A DNA stretch of 64,000 nt from the NCBI RefSeq assembly GCF_002943465.1, contig NZ_PTQY01000005.1:292521-356520 (forward strand), read 5' to 3'. Below, one piece after another: positions 1-8,676 of this stretch. Position numbers and translations under genes: made by a program. Position 1 is the first letter of the stretch. Every line of letters starts with the position of its first letter. The DNA comes from Rhodoferax sp. TS-BS-61-7 (lineage in GTDB: Bacteria > Pseudomonadota > Gammaproteobacteria > Burkholderiales > Burkholderiaceae_C). The notes under the pieces are model-generated. The model had not been told where the DNA came from. It saw nothing but the letters and a program-made list of their open reading frames with translations, and did not search any database.

Positions 1-1821
1 AGCTCCGTGTCCCCCGCCCGCGGTGCGGGCTCCTCCTTGACCTACGCTGAACGCCCTGCCGCCCAGACTCCCGGGGGGCAGGGTGGTCTTGCACCTCATC
101 TCTCGCGCCGCCTGCAACTCTGGCTGGAGCTGAGCACCACGCTGCAGGGCTTTCCGCGCCACCTGAGCCAGCATGTGGGCGGTTTTGTGCTGACGCAGGG
201 ACCACTCACCCGGCTGGTGCCGGTGGAGAACGCGGCCATGCCAGACCGCTCCATCATCCAGTGGGACAAGGACGACCTGAGCGCCGTGGGCCTGATGAAG
301 GTGGACGTGTTGGCCCTGGGCATGCTCAGCGCCATCCGCCGTTGCCTGGAGATGGTGACGCAGCGACGTGGCCTGGCAGAACCGTTGCGCATGCAGGACA
401 TTCCGCGCGGCGACGAAGCCACCTACGACATGATTTGTGCGGCCGACACGGTGGGCGTGTTCCAGATCGAGAGCCGCGCACAGATGAGCATGCTGCCGCG
501 CCTGCAGCCCCGCTGTTATTACGACCTGGTGGTGGAGGTGGCCATCGTGCGGCCAGGGCCCATCCAGGGCGGCATGGTGCACCCGTATCTGAAGGCGCGC
601 AAAGACCCGGAAGCCGCCAAGTCACCCTATCCCGCGCTGGAAAAAGCCTTGCACCGCACGCACGGCGTGCCGATTTTTCAGGAGCAGGTGATGCAGATCG
701 CCGTGCTGGCGGCCGGCTTCACGCCGGGCGAGGCCGATGGCCTGCGCCGCTCCATGGCCGCGTGGAAGCGCCATGGCAATGTGAGCCAGTACCACGACCG
801 GTTGGTGGGCGGCATGGTGGAGCGGGGCTACCCGCTGGACTTTGCCGAGGCCATCTTCAAGCAGATGGAGGGTTTTGGTGAATACGGTTTCCCCGAAAGC
901 CACGCGGCCAGCTTTGCGCTGCTGGTCTACATCAGCAGCTACCTCAAGTGGCACGAACCGGCCTGTTTTCTGGCCGCGCTGCTCAACAGCCAGCCGCTGG
1001 GTTTTTACGGCCCGGCGCAGTTGGTGCAAGACGCGCAGCGCCACGGCGTGACGGTGCGCGCGTTGGATGTGGCGCACAGCGATTGGGACTGTACGCTGGA
1101 GGGGGATGACGTTCGCTTGGGGCTGCGTCTGGTTAGCGGTTTCACGAAGCCAGTGGCAGAGCGCATCACCGATCAACGTCGGTTGGCTCCCTTCACCAGC
1201 ACCCAAGACCTGGCTCTGCGCTGCCAGCTTGACGCGGGCGACCTCAAGGCCCTGGCCAGTGCGGATGGGCTGCAGTCGCTCAGCGGCCACCGCCGCCAGC
1301 AGGTGTGGGACGCCTCGGCCCTGCTGCCCGCACCCGCGCTGCTGCAGGGCGTGCCGATTGACGAAGATGAACTGATGTTGCCCGCCGCGGGTGAGGGCGA
1401 AGAGGTGAGCTTTGACTACGCCGCAGTTGGGCTCACTTTACGCTCCCACCCCTTGCTGTTATTGCGTGAGCCGCTATCAAAACAGAAGCTGCTGACGGCC
1501 GCGCAGATGCGCGACTACCCCAGCGGCCGGCTGGTGCGGGCCTGCGGCATCGTTACTGCACGCCAGCGGCCGCAGACGGCCAAGGGCGTGATCTTTGTGA
1601 CGCTGGAGGACGAGACCGGCAGTGTGAATGTGATTGTGTGGAAGAGCGTGCACGAACAATTTCGCGACGTGGTCTACCGCGCGCGGCTGATGGCGGTGTA
1701 TGGCGTGTGGCAGCGCGACGACGAAAGCGGCGGCCAGGTGCGCCACGTGGTGGCCAAGCGGGTGGTGGACCTCACCCACCTGCTGGGTGACCTGGCCACC
1801 ACCAGCCGGGACTTCCATTAA
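1..1821 (+). CDS. dnaE2: Error-prone DNA polymerase DnaE2, C-terminal part (5' end outside window)
   Basis: C-family polymerase alpha-like subunit used in damage-induced translesion synthesis, normally with ImuA and ImuB. The reading frame is open from base 1, so I treat it as a partial gene; about 600 of the usual 1000 or more residues are present. Seen directly: the segment GFPRHLSQHVGGF, the polymerase motif IIQWDKDD, the VRPGPIQGG region, the FPESHAASFALLVYISSY block, and a C-terminal OB-fold (about the last 100 residues, LEDETGSVNVIVW). The PHP domain would lie upstream. The first 40 or so residues (RGAGSS...GGQGG) do not look like DnaE2 and come from palindromic GC-rich DNA. An ATG-like start near base 7 is possible if the gene is truncated, but continuation upstream is more likely. 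Confidence 0.9.
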   Translation, partial: SSVSPARGAGSSLTYAERPAAQTPGGQGGLAPHLSRRLQLWLELSTTLQGFPRHLSQHVGGFVLTQGPLTRLVPVENAAMPDRSIIQWDKDDLSAVGLMKVDVLALGMLSAIRRCLEMVTQRRGLAEPLRMQDIPRGDEATYDMICAADTVGVFQIESRAQMSMLPRLQPRCYYDLVVEVAIVRPGPIQGGMVHPYLKARKDPEAAKSPYPALEKALHRTHGVPIFQEQVMQIAVLAAGFTPGEADGLRRSMAAWKRHGNVSQYHDRLVGGMVERGYPLDFAEAIFKQMEGFGEYGFPESHAASFALLVYISSYLKWHEPACFLAALLNSQPLGFYGPAQLVQDAQRHGVTVRALDVAHSDWDCTLEGDDVRLGLRLVSGFTKPVAERITDQRRLAPFTSTQDLALRCQLDAGDLKALASADGLQSLSGHRRQQVWDASALLPAPALLQGVPIDEDELMLPAAGEGEEVSFDYAAVGLTLRSHPLLLLREPLSKQKLLTAAQMRDYPSGRLVRACGIVTARQRPQTAKGVIFVTLEDETGSVNVIVWKSVHEQFRDVVYRARLMAVYGVWQRDDESGGQVRHVVAKRVVDLTHLLGDLATTSRDFH

Positions 1822-1825
1822 TCGC

Positions 1826-2431
1826 TCAAAACTTGTGCCGGTAACCAATGGTCAAAAAGTCTTCGCCGTTGGCACCGTAGTTGTTGAGCAGGTCATAAAT
1901 GGCGCAGCGGTGGTGCAGGCGCACAAAAACCTCGTGCTCCTTGGCCTGCGGCCGGGAGAACGCTGCTTCCACAAACAGGTAGTTCAGCGTGCGGCTGCCC
2001 TGGCCGTTGGCGCCCAGCTCCAGCGGGCTCACGCTGCTGGTGTACGAAATACCCAGGGGCGCCAGCCGCAGGTCGGTGCGCAGCACGTCGCGCCACGGAA
2101 AACCGCTCCATCGCAATACGGGCGCCACCGCCACCTCGGTCAGGCTGGCCTGACCCCACTGCTGGCCCAGCATGCCGTCCAGCTCAATCGACAGGGGCAG
2201 GGTGCTGGAGCGCCACAGCGTCTTGCTGGCGGTGACCGCCAGCAGGTACTGGTTGAGGTAATTGGCCCGGCCCGCAATGGCGCCGGCCGGTTCGGCATCG
2301 TGGTACTGCCCGGTGTAGACGCCGATGCTCCAGTCGGACTCGTGGGCCCATGCGCCCAGCGGCATGGCGATGAGGACCGCCAGCCAGCCCGTGGCCCATC
2401 TGGTTTTCAGGGTACTGAATGGTGCGCGCAT
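1826..2431 (-). CDS. Outer-membrane beta-barrel protein, possibly PagL-like acyloxyacyl hydrolase
   Basis: 201-residue protein with an N-terminal signal peptide (hydrophobic segment about residues 14-29, ending GAWA) and an amphipathic beta-rich body finishing in ...TIGYRHKF, an aromatic C-terminus typical of proteins inserted by the Bam complex. The pattern VRLHHRCAI followed by a Gly/Asn loop and the last strand resembles PagL-type lipid A 3-O-deacylases, where a His-x-Ser pair lies at this place. Here the Ser position reads Arg-Cys, so catalytic activity is uncertain. It is convergent with dnaE2, with four bases between stops. It may instead be a general barrel of unknown role. Confidence 0.6.
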   Translation of the reverse strand: MRAPFSTLKTRWATGWLAVLIAMPLGAWAHESDWSIGVYTGQYHDAEPAGAIAGRANYLNQYLLAVTASKTLWRSSTLPLSIELDGMLGQQWGQASLTEVAVAPVLRWSGFPWRDVLRTDLRLAPLGISYTSSVSPLELGANGQGSRTLNYLFVEAAFSRPQAKEHEVFVRLHHRCAIYDLLNNYGANGEDFLTIGYRHKF

Positions 2432-2509
2432 GGGGAGAATCTACCCATCCCCACTGCGCTGCGCAATCAACCCTGCAAAAAACAGGTGTTTGGGCAGGTG
2501 TTTTGGCGC

Positions 2510-3313
2510 CTATTGCGAGGCGGTGATGCCGCCATCCAGGTACAGCACCTGCCCGGTCACAAAGGCCGCGCCGGGCGAGGCAAAAAATACCGCCGCCCCG
2601 GCCACGTCCTGCGGGTCCGCCACGCGGCCCAGGGGAATGCGGTCCAGCACCTGTTTGCGCGTCTCGGGGTTTTCCAGCCAGTGGCGCGCCATTTCGGTCT
2701 TCACCACCGTGGGGGCAATGCCGTTGACGGTGATGCCGTGCGGCGCCAACTCACTCGCGTGCTGGCGGATCAGCATGACCAGGCCACCCTTGCTGCTGCA
2801 GTAGGCCGAGTAGCCGCGCCCGCGCAGGCCCAGCTGCGCCCGCACCGACAGCAGGTGCACCTGGGCGCCACCGCGTCCACCGGCAATCTGCTTTTTGGCC
2901 GTGGCCTGGGCTAGGAACATGGCCGCCTTCAGGTTGACCTGGATGACCTCGTCAAACGCTTCTTCGGTCACCTCCAGCAGTGCTTCCTCGCGCTGCAGGC
3001 CCACGCAGTTCACCAGAATGTCCAGCCCGCCAAAGTGCTGGGCCACTGTGTCTACCGAGGCCTGCATGTGCGGCACCGAGTGTGCGTCCATGGCCAGGCC
3101 CACGGCGTCGTGCCCTGCAGCCTGCAGGGCTGCGGCCACCGCCACGGCCTTGCCTTCGTCGCGGCCCGACACGGCCACACGGGCCCCGGCCAGGGCCAAG
3201 CCCCAGGCAATGGCTTCGCCAATGCCGCCGTAACCGCCGGGTACATAGGCGGTTTTGCCGCGCAGGTCGAACAGGCCACTCAGGGCCTGGGTGAAATCAA
3301 TCTTGGGTGTCAT
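2510..3313 (-). CDS. SDR-family NAD(P)-dependent oxidoreductase
   Basis: 267 residues, the usual length for a classical short-chain dehydrogenase. The dinucleotide motif is GGYGGIGEA at about residues 26-34, preceded by Pro instead of the usual Thr. The NNAG motif reads NCVG, and the catalytic Tyr and Lys are seen in YSAYCSSK. The C-terminus has the family's GQVLYLDGG segment. It is the last gene of the minus-strand operon beginning with the RpiR regulator, 29 bases after the preceding SDR. In this context it probably oxidises or reduces a polyol or keto-sugar intermediate; the substrate cannot be read from the sequence. Confidence 0.85.
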   Translation of the reverse strand: MTPKIDFTQALSGLFDLRGKTAYVPGGYGGIGEAIAWGLALAGARVAVSGRDEGKAVAVAAALQAAGHDAVGLAMDAHSVPHMQASVDTVAQHFGGLDILVNCVGLQREEALLEVTEEAFDEVIQVNLKAAMFLAQATAKKQIAGGRGGAQVHLLSVRAQLGLRGRGYSAYCSSKGGLVMLIRQHASELAPHGITVNGIAPTVVKTEMARHWLENPETRKQVLDRIPLGRVADPQDVAGAAVFFASPGAAFVTGQVLYLDGGITASQ

Positions 3314-3342
3314 GTCTATGGAATTGTGTGCTGGCCCGTGGC

Positions 3343-4098
3343 CTAGTCCATCAGCAGGCCGCCGTTGATGTCGATGATCTCACCGGTGATGAAACCCGCC
3401 AGCGGCGAGGCCAGAAAGCGCACCACATGGGCAAACTCTTCGGGTTCGCAGAAGCGCCCCACGGGAATGTCTTTGAGCAACTTCTGGCGCTGCTCTTCGT
3501 TGAGCTGTTCGGTGATCATGGGGGTCTTCACATAGGCGGGGGCAATCGCGTTGGCAGTCACGCCAAAGCTGGCCAGTTCACGCGCCAACGAGAAGGTCAG
3601 CGCGCTCATAGCGCCCTTGGACACCGAGTAGGCCGTGCCCGCCGTCAATCCGCCCGTCTTGGCGGCCAGCGAGCTGGTGTTGATGATGCGGCCAAAGCGC
3701 TGGGCCTTCATGGCCGGTACCACCTGCTGCGACAGGTAGAAGGCGCCGTCCAGGTTGGCGCCCATCACGCGGCGCCATTCCTGCGCGTCGGTGGCTTCTA
3801 CCTTGTTGTTGGAGAGGATGCCGGCGTTGTTGACCAGAATATCCACCGTGCCCAGCGTCTGCACGATGCGTGCATGGCCCTCCTGCACCGCCTCGGCGTC
3901 GCTGATGTCGAACGAAAAGGCCGCAGCATTGGGGCCCAGCTCGTCGGCCAGGGCCTTGTTGCGGGCGTGGTTGAAGTCCACCAGTGCGACTTTGCAGCCG
4001 TCTTCGAGCAGCACACGCACGGCGGCCAGGCCCATGGTGCCAGCGGCACCGGTGACCAGGGCCACTTTGCCCAGGAGAACTTTCGCGGTATCAGACAT
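3343..4098 (-). CDS. SDR-family NAD(P)-dependent oxidoreductase
   Basis: 251-residue classical SDR: TGAAGTMGLA nucleotide-binding motif near residues 16-25, NNAG motif, catalytic Ser in INTSSLAAKTG and the Tyr-x3-Lys pair in YSVSK, and the C-terminal TGEIIDINGG. I chose the ATG at 4098 because it overlaps the stop of livH by eight bases and has a GAAGAG Shine-Dalgarno-like stretch upstream; a longer start would add seven residues. Translational coupling to livH places this enzyme in the same catabolic operon as the transporter. It is related to, but not a close copy of, the next SDR. Substrate unknown. Confidence 0.87.
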   Translation of the reverse strand: MSDTAKVLLGKVALVTGAAGTMGLAAVRVLLEDGCKVALVDFNHARNKALADELGPNAAAFSFDISDAEAVQEGHARIVQTLGTVDILVNNAGILSNNKVEATDAQEWRRVMGANLDGAFYLSQQVVPAMKAQRFGRIINTSSLAAKTGGLTAGTAYSVSKGAMSALTFSLARELASFGVTANAIAPAYVKTPMITEQLNEEQRQKLLKDIPVGRFCEPEEFAHVVRFLASPLAGFITGEIIDINGGLLMD

Positions 4099-5020
4099 CG
4101 AGAACACTCTTCTTTCCAAACAGGCCGCGGGAGCGGAAGGTCACCACGGCAATGAACAACAAATACATGGACATCAGCGACCACTCCGAGGCATAGGCCC
4201 CGGTGATGCCCACCACCATGCCCACCATGAGCCCGGCAATCACCGCACCCCAGAGCGAGCCCACACCGCCCAGCACGATGATCAGGAAGGCGGGCACGAC
4301 AGCGTCCACCCCCACGTGGGGCCGGATGCCCCAGATGGGCGCCATGACCACCCCGGCAATCGCGGCCAGTGCCACACCCAGGCCAAACACAAACAGGCGC
4401 AGGCGTGACAGGTTGATGCCCAGGGCACGCACCATTTCGCTGTCATGGGCGCCCGCCTTGATGATGGCGCCGAACGGGGTTTTCTGCAAAAACACCCACA
4501 GCAGCAGAATCATCACGATGGCAAAACCGCTGGCAAACAGCCGGTAGTTGGAATACAGGATGTCACCCACCATAAAGGCCCCCGAGATGGCGGGCGGCAG
4601 CAGCAGCTGTTTCTCGGAAGAGCCCCACAACAGGCGGATGCCTTCTTCAATCACCAGTGCGGCACCAAAGGTCAGCAGCAGGCCATACAGCGGGTCGCGC
4701 CCATAGGTGCGGCGCATACACAGCTCCAGCAGCATGCCAAACAGGCCGACAAAAATGGGGGCCAACAGCAGTGCCAGCACATAACGCGTTTCTATGCTCA
4801 GTGCCATGTACCAGGCTTGCAACTCGGGAAACATGCCGAGCTGCGGCGCCACGATGAAGAGGGCGAAATACATGCCCAACGCAAACAACGAACCGTGCGC
4901 GAGGTTGATGGTTTCCATCACCCCCACGATCAGCATGAAGCCCAGGGCAATCAGCGCAAAAAGCAGGCCCAGCGAAATGCCGTTGGCCAGATGGGGCAGT
5001 AGTGAAAGAAGAAAGTCCAT
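4091..5020 (-). CDS. livH: Branched-chain-amino-acid-type ABC transporter permease (LivH type)
   Basis: 309-residue integral membrane permease of the HAAT family. Features: N-terminal NGISLGLLFALIALG, the VGVMETINLAHGSLFALG segment typical of LivH, multiple hydrophobic helices, and the conserved AGVVMAPIWG and GGVGSLWGAVIAG near the C-terminus. Start chosen at the ATG giving MDFLLSLLPHL, the normal LivH N-terminus. It follows two solute-binding protein genes, whereas the partner permease livM and the ATPases lie in the divergent operon at 11655. The family mainly moves amino acids; the iolC/mmsA context suggests another small substrate (inference). Confidence 0.9.
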   Translation of the reverse strand: MDFLLSLLPHLANGISLGLLFALIALGFMLIVGVMETINLAHGSLFALGMYFALFIVAPQLGMFPELQAWYMALSIETRYVLALLLAPIFVGLFGMLLELCMRRTYGRDPLYGLLLTFGAALVIEEGIRLLWGSSEKQLLLPPAISGAFMVGDILYSNYRLFASGFAIVMILLLWVFLQKTPFGAIIKAGAHDSEMVRALGINLSRLRLFVFGLGVALAAIAGVVMAPIWGIRPHVGVDAVVPAFLIIVLGGVGSLWGAVIAGLMVGMVVGITGAYASEWSLMSMYLLFIAVVTFRSRGLFGKKSVLDV

Positions 5021-5058
5021 AAGGATGTCTTGGTAGTGGTAAGCGATGAAAGGGCGGG

Positions 5059-6351
5059 TCAGGGCTCGTAGCTCGGGGTGGCGGCGTACGACTCCAGCTT
5101 GCATTGCTGCACGCTGCTGCTGTCTTCCACTTCATCGGGCCGCAGGCGCGCGAGGATGTGAAAAATGTCGTCGCTCCCCCGGGGGAACGAGTTGTAAGAG
5201 GCGATGTAAATATTCTGTTGCAGCTGGTGGGTCAGCGGGTTCATGTAGGCGTCTTCATGCTGCATGCGTCTGATTGCAGGAATGCGCAGGTTTTCCAGCT
5301 CCTTGATGACCTTGAGGTTGTGGGTGCTGCCCACGCGTTCAATCGCGTTGAACAGCTCATGGGTGGCCATGTAGCCGTTGTAAAACACATTGCCCGGCAC
5401 CTTGATGCGGTAGTTCGGGTTGGTGCGCTGGTAACGCTCCACAAACTCCTTGATACCGGGCAGTCGCATGCCCCAGTACCAGGTGGTGCCAAAAATGCCA
5501 AACATGGCTTCGCGCCCCAGGCCGTACACATCGGGCCAGTCTTGCTGGTTGTTGATCCAGCCAAAGCTGCGGTCCATGCCAGCCTTGCGCACCTGGTCGC
5601 GCAGGGCCTTCAGGTCCTCGCCCCCCACCGCCGTGGCAATCACGCCGGGTTTGATGTGCTGAATTTTTTGCAGCAGGCTGGAGAAGTCGCGGGTGTTCTG
5701 TGGCACCAACAGTTCTTCCACAATCCGCCCACCGTTGCCCTCCACCAGTGTGCGGATACCGCGTGCCGTGTTGTGCCCCCACTGGTAGTCACTGGTCAGC
5801 AGCAGCCAGTCGTGGCCGAAACCTGTCATGGCCCCTTTGACCACCGAGGTGGAAAAGTTGGTGCCGTTGCCGTCCCAGACAAACTTGGTGCGGTGGCAGT
5901 CCTTGCCGGCCTCGGTCGGTGAGCTGGAGTTGGTGTTGAAGTAGATGCAACCGTACTTTTGCGCCACCTGGGAAATGGCGTTGGCTGCGCCTGAATGCAC
6001 ACCACCGAGCAAGAACGCGACCTCATTTTTGGCGAGCATGGTTTTCGCCACCTCTGCTGCCTGCACCGCATCCCCCCCGGTGTCCGCATGCACGGTTTCA
6101 ATACGCCGGCCCAACACCCCACCCCGTGCATTCACCTCGCTGATCGCCATCAGAATGCCGCGCTGCTCGTCTTGCCCACTGGACGCATACGGTCCCGTGT
6201 CGTCTGTGGACAAGCCGATCAGCAAAGGCTTTTTGGCACCGGTCTGCGCCCAGGCGCGGTGCACATTCCAGGGGCCCAGAAAGCCCAGTGCGGTGGCACC
6301 GGCGCCCTGGATCAGCCGCCGCCGCTGCACGGAGGTGGTGGGGGATGTCAT
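5059..6351 (-). CDS. ABC transporter substrate-binding protein (Peripla_BP_6 type), Tat signal, second copy
   Basis: 430 residues. The N-terminus carries a twin-arginine signal (RRRLIQGAGATALGF, about residues 10-24), a hydrophobic stretch and a processing site near RAWAQ. The body resembles periplasmic leucine-binding-like proteins: IGLSTDDTGPYASSG, NEVAFLLGGVHSG, INTNSSSP-type region, INNQQDWPDVYGLG. It is a clear paralogue of the gene just upstream (11 bases apart): both share SPTEAGKDCHRTKFVWDGNG, QNTRDFS, FGTTWYW and a C-terminal CKLESY tail. Start chosen at ATG 6351 because it gives the complete Tat signal. It lies between its paralogue and livH and probably delivers a related ligand to the same permease. 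Confidence 0.9.
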   Translation of the reverse strand: MTSPTTSVQRRRLIQGAGATALGFLGPWNVHRAWAQTGAKKPLLIGLSTDDTGPYASSGQDEQRGILMAISEVNARGGVLGRRIETVHADTGGDAVQAAEVAKTMLAKNEVAFLLGGVHSGAANAISQVAQKYGCIYFNTNSSSPTEAGKDCHRTKFVWDGNGTNFSTSVVKGAMTGFGHDWLLLTSDYQWGHNTARGIRTLVEGNGGRIVEELLVPQNTRDFSSLLQKIQHIKPGVIATAVGGEDLKALRDQVRKAGMDRSFGWINNQQDWPDVYGLGREAMFGIFGTTWYWGMRLPGIKEFVERYQRTNPNYRIKVPGNVFYNGYMATHELFNAIERVGSTHNLKVIKELENLRIPAIRRMQHEDAYMNPLTHQLQQNIYIASYNSFPRGSDDIFHILARLRPDEVEDSSSVQQCKLESYAATPSYEP

Positions 6352-6362
6352 GGTCGTGGTGC

Positions 6363-7709
6363 TCAGACTTCGTAGGTGGGCGTAGCTTCGTAGCTCTCCA
6401 GCTTGCACGCGCCTTGCGAATCCTTGTCTTGCACGTCCTTGGGGTCGGACTGGGTCAGGATCTTGTAGATGTCGTCCTTCTCGGCCGGCTGGTCGTTGTA
6501 GGTCGCCATGTAGATGGTCTGCTGGCACTGGTGGGTGACCGGGTCGATCCACGCATCAAAGTGCTGCAGGCGGTCAGCGGCAGCCATCTTGCGGCCTTCG
6601 AGCTTCTTGATCACGGCGATGTTGTTGGTCGTGCCGGCTTCTTCCACGCAGCGCAGCAGTTCACGTGTGGCCATGTAGCCGTTGTGGTACACGTTGCCGG
6701 GCACGCGAATGGCCATGCCGGGGTACTGTTTCTGGTAAGCCGCGACGAACTCTTTCACGCCGGGCAGTTGCAGGCGCCAGTACCAGGTGGTGCCAAACAC
6801 GCCGAAGATCTGCTCGGGTCCCAGGCCGTAGACATCTGGCCAGTCTTGCTGGTTGTTGATCCAGGCCATGGTCTGGTTCATCTTGAGCTGCACCACTTGC
6901 TGGCGCAGCGCCTTGATGTCATCGCCGCCCACGGCCGTGGCCACCACGTTGGGCTTGAGCTGTTGCAGCTTGAGCAGGTAGGCCGAGAAATCACGGGTGT
7001 TTTGTGGCACCAGCAGTTCTTCCACAATCTTGCCGCCGTTGGCTTCCACAATGGCGCGCGTGGCCTTGGAGGTAGTGTGGCCCCACACGTAGTCGTTGGT
7101 CAGCAGCACCCAGTTTTTGCCATTGTTTTTGATGGCGTTGCGCACCGTGGCATTGGAGAAGTTGGTGCCATTGCCGTCCCAGACAAATTTGGTGCGGTGG
7201 CAGTCCTTGCCGGCCTCGGTGGGCGAGCTGGAGTTGGTGTTCAAAAAGATCGTGCCGTACTTCTGGGCGACTTGCGAGATGGCGTTGGACACGCCGGAGT
7301 GCACCGCACCGATCAGGAAGGCTGCCTCGTTGCGGGTGATCATGCGCTCGGCCACACGCGAACCGGTGGCCGGTGTGGTTTCGGTGTCGATGTGAATCGC
7401 CTCGATGCGGCGGCCCAGCACACCGCCCTTGTCGTTGAACTCCTTGATGGCCATCATGGCGCCCAGGCGCTCCATGCCACCGGAGGCGGCGTACAGACCC
7501 GAGGCGTCCATGGTCAGGCCAATGGTCAGCGGTTTCTTTTGTGCGGCCTGGGCCCACACGGTGTTGTGTTTCCAGGGGCCCATGAAAGGTGCCGCGCCAT
7601 ACAGGCCCACGCCTGCCACGGCCAGGCTGGTGTGTTTGAGCAGCGAACGGCGCGATGCCGAAACACTCTCGGGTTGGGTTTTGGTGGTGGTGTTGTCAGA
7701 TTCGCTCAT
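6363..7709 (-). CDS. ABC transporter substrate-binding protein (Peripla_BP_6 type), Tat signal, first copy
   Basis: 448-residue periplasmic binding protein with a Tat signal (ASRRSLLKHTSLAVAG, about residues 18-33) and the fold signature IGLTMDASGLYAASG followed by RNEAAFLIGAVHSG. Closely related along its whole length to the following gene, including the unusual C-terminal ACKLESYEATPTYE. A GAGGAGAC-like Shine-Dalgarno precedes the ATG. Tandem paralogous binding proteins with one permease suggest either two ligands or dosage (inference). Tat export of this ABC-binding family is less common than Sec export. Confidence 0.92.
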   Translation of the reverse strand: MSESDNTTTKTQPESVSASRRSLLKHTSLAVAGVGLYGAAPFMGPWKHNTVWAQAAQKKPLTIGLTMDASGLYAASGGMERLGAMMAIKEFNDKGGVLGRRIEAIHIDTETTPATGSRVAERMITRNEAAFLIGAVHSGVSNAISQVAQKYGTIFLNTNSSSPTEAGKDCHRTKFVWDGNGTNFSNATVRNAIKNNGKNWVLLTNDYVWGHTTSKATRAIVEANGGKIVEELLVPQNTRDFSAYLLKLQQLKPNVVATAVGGDDIKALRQQVVQLKMNQTMAWINNQQDWPDVYGLGPEQIFGVFGTTWYWRLQLPGVKEFVAAYQKQYPGMAIRVPGNVYHNGYMATRELLRCVEEAGTTNNIAVIKKLEGRKMAAADRLQHFDAWIDPVTHQCQQTIYMATYNDQPAEKDDIYKILTQSDPKDVQDKDSQGACKLESYEATPTYEV

Positions 7710-7756
7710 GGTTGTCTCCTCGGTGGTTTTGGGAAATAGAACAGGTACGAGAACGC

Positions 7757-8659
7757 TTAACGGGGAACGATCTTCACGTCGTTTAATTTTTCTTGGGCTT
7801 CGAAAAGGGAGGCGATCAGCTTGTCGCCAAAACCGGCGTTGCTGGCCTGGATCAGGCTCTGGTGGGTGGCCTCACCCATCAGGCTGGCCACAGGCAGCAT
7901 TTCCGCCAGGTGGGTGTAGTAACGCAAGTCTTTTTGGGCGTTGGAGATGCCGAACTTGAAGCCGGTCACGTCGCCTTCTTTCAGGGTCTTGGTGGCCATC
8001 ATCTGGAAGATGCCGCAGTTCACGCCGCCGGCGGTGATCACGTCATACAGGCGGTTCAGGTCCAGCCCGCTTTTGGCGGCCACGGCAAAGGCTTCGGCAA
8101 TCGCGGCGGCAAAGGTCATGGCCATCATGTTGTTGACCAGCTTGAGCACATGGCCGTGTCCGGGCGGGCCCACGTGGAAAATGTTTTCGCAGAAGGCCTT
8201 GAGCACAGGCTCCAGCACCTTGAAGTCTTCGGCGTCAGCGCCCACCATGGTGTTCAGGCGGCCTTCTTCGGCTTCCTTGGGGGTGCGGGCCAGCGGGGCG
8301 TCCACCAGCTTGATGCCTTTGGTGGCCAGGTCGTTGCGGATGCGGGTGCTGGACGAGGGTTCTGCCGTGGAGGTATCCACCACGATCAGGCCGGTGCGGC
8401 CGCACTCCATCAGGCCCTGGGGGCCATAGACAATTTGCTCCACCTGCGGCGAGCCGGTCACGCAAATGAACAGAATGTCCGACGCCTGCGCGCACTCGGC
8501 ATTGGTGCTGGCCTCTTTGGCGCCTGCGGCGATCAGGTCGGCCAGGTTGTCGCGGTTGCGGTTGACCTTGAAGGTCAGCGGGAAGCCTTTGGCCAGCAGG
8601 TTCTTGGTCATGCCGTGGCCCATCATGCCGATGCCGATAAATCCGATTTTCTGTGTCAT
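7757..8659 (-). CDS. 3-hydroxyisobutyrate / beta-hydroxyacid dehydrogenase family oxidoreductase
   Basis: 300 residues. N-terminal Rossmann motif GFIGIGMMGHGM (about residues 5-16), the substrate-binding segment VDTSTAEPSSS, and the catalytic lysine in VLKLVNNMMAM define the beta-hydroxyacid dehydrogenase family (3-hydroxyisobutyrate, tartronate-semialdehyde and sulfolactaldehyde reductases). It lies 17 bases before the iolC stop and 47 bases upstream of the first binding-protein gene, clearly within the operon. With mmsA in the divergent operon, malonate semialdehyde or another short semialdehyde is a plausible substrate, but this is inference. Start chosen at the ATG immediately before the Rossmann motif. 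Confidence 0.87.
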   Translation of the reverse strand: MTQKIGFIGIGMMGHGMTKNLLAKGFPLTFKVNRNRDNLADLIAAGAKEASTNAECAQASDILFICVTGSPQVEQIVYGPQGLMECGRTGLIVVDTSTAEPSSSTRIRNDLATKGIKLVDAPLARTPKEAEEGRLNTMVGADAEDFKVLEPVLKAFCENIFHVGPPGHGHVLKLVNNMMAMTFAAAIAEAFAVAAKSGLDLNRLYDVITAGGVNCGIFQMMATKTLKEGDVTGFKFGISNAQKDLRYYTHLAEMLPVASLMGEATHQSLIQASNAGFGDKLIASLFEAQEKLNDVKIVPR

Positions 8660-8676
8660 GGTTTTCCTTGGGTCAT

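Noticed and set aside
1468..1515. GCTATCAAAACAGAAGCTGC in dnaE2 resembling the start of the dispersed repeat
   Set aside because: The encoded peptide fits ordinary DnaE2 sequence and the second half of the repeat is not there, so I treat the similarity as chance or too weak.
6288..7739. Long open frame on the plus strand opposite the binding proteins
   Set aside because: It is the antisense of the clear minus-strand binding-protein gene and lacks any recognisable protein features.
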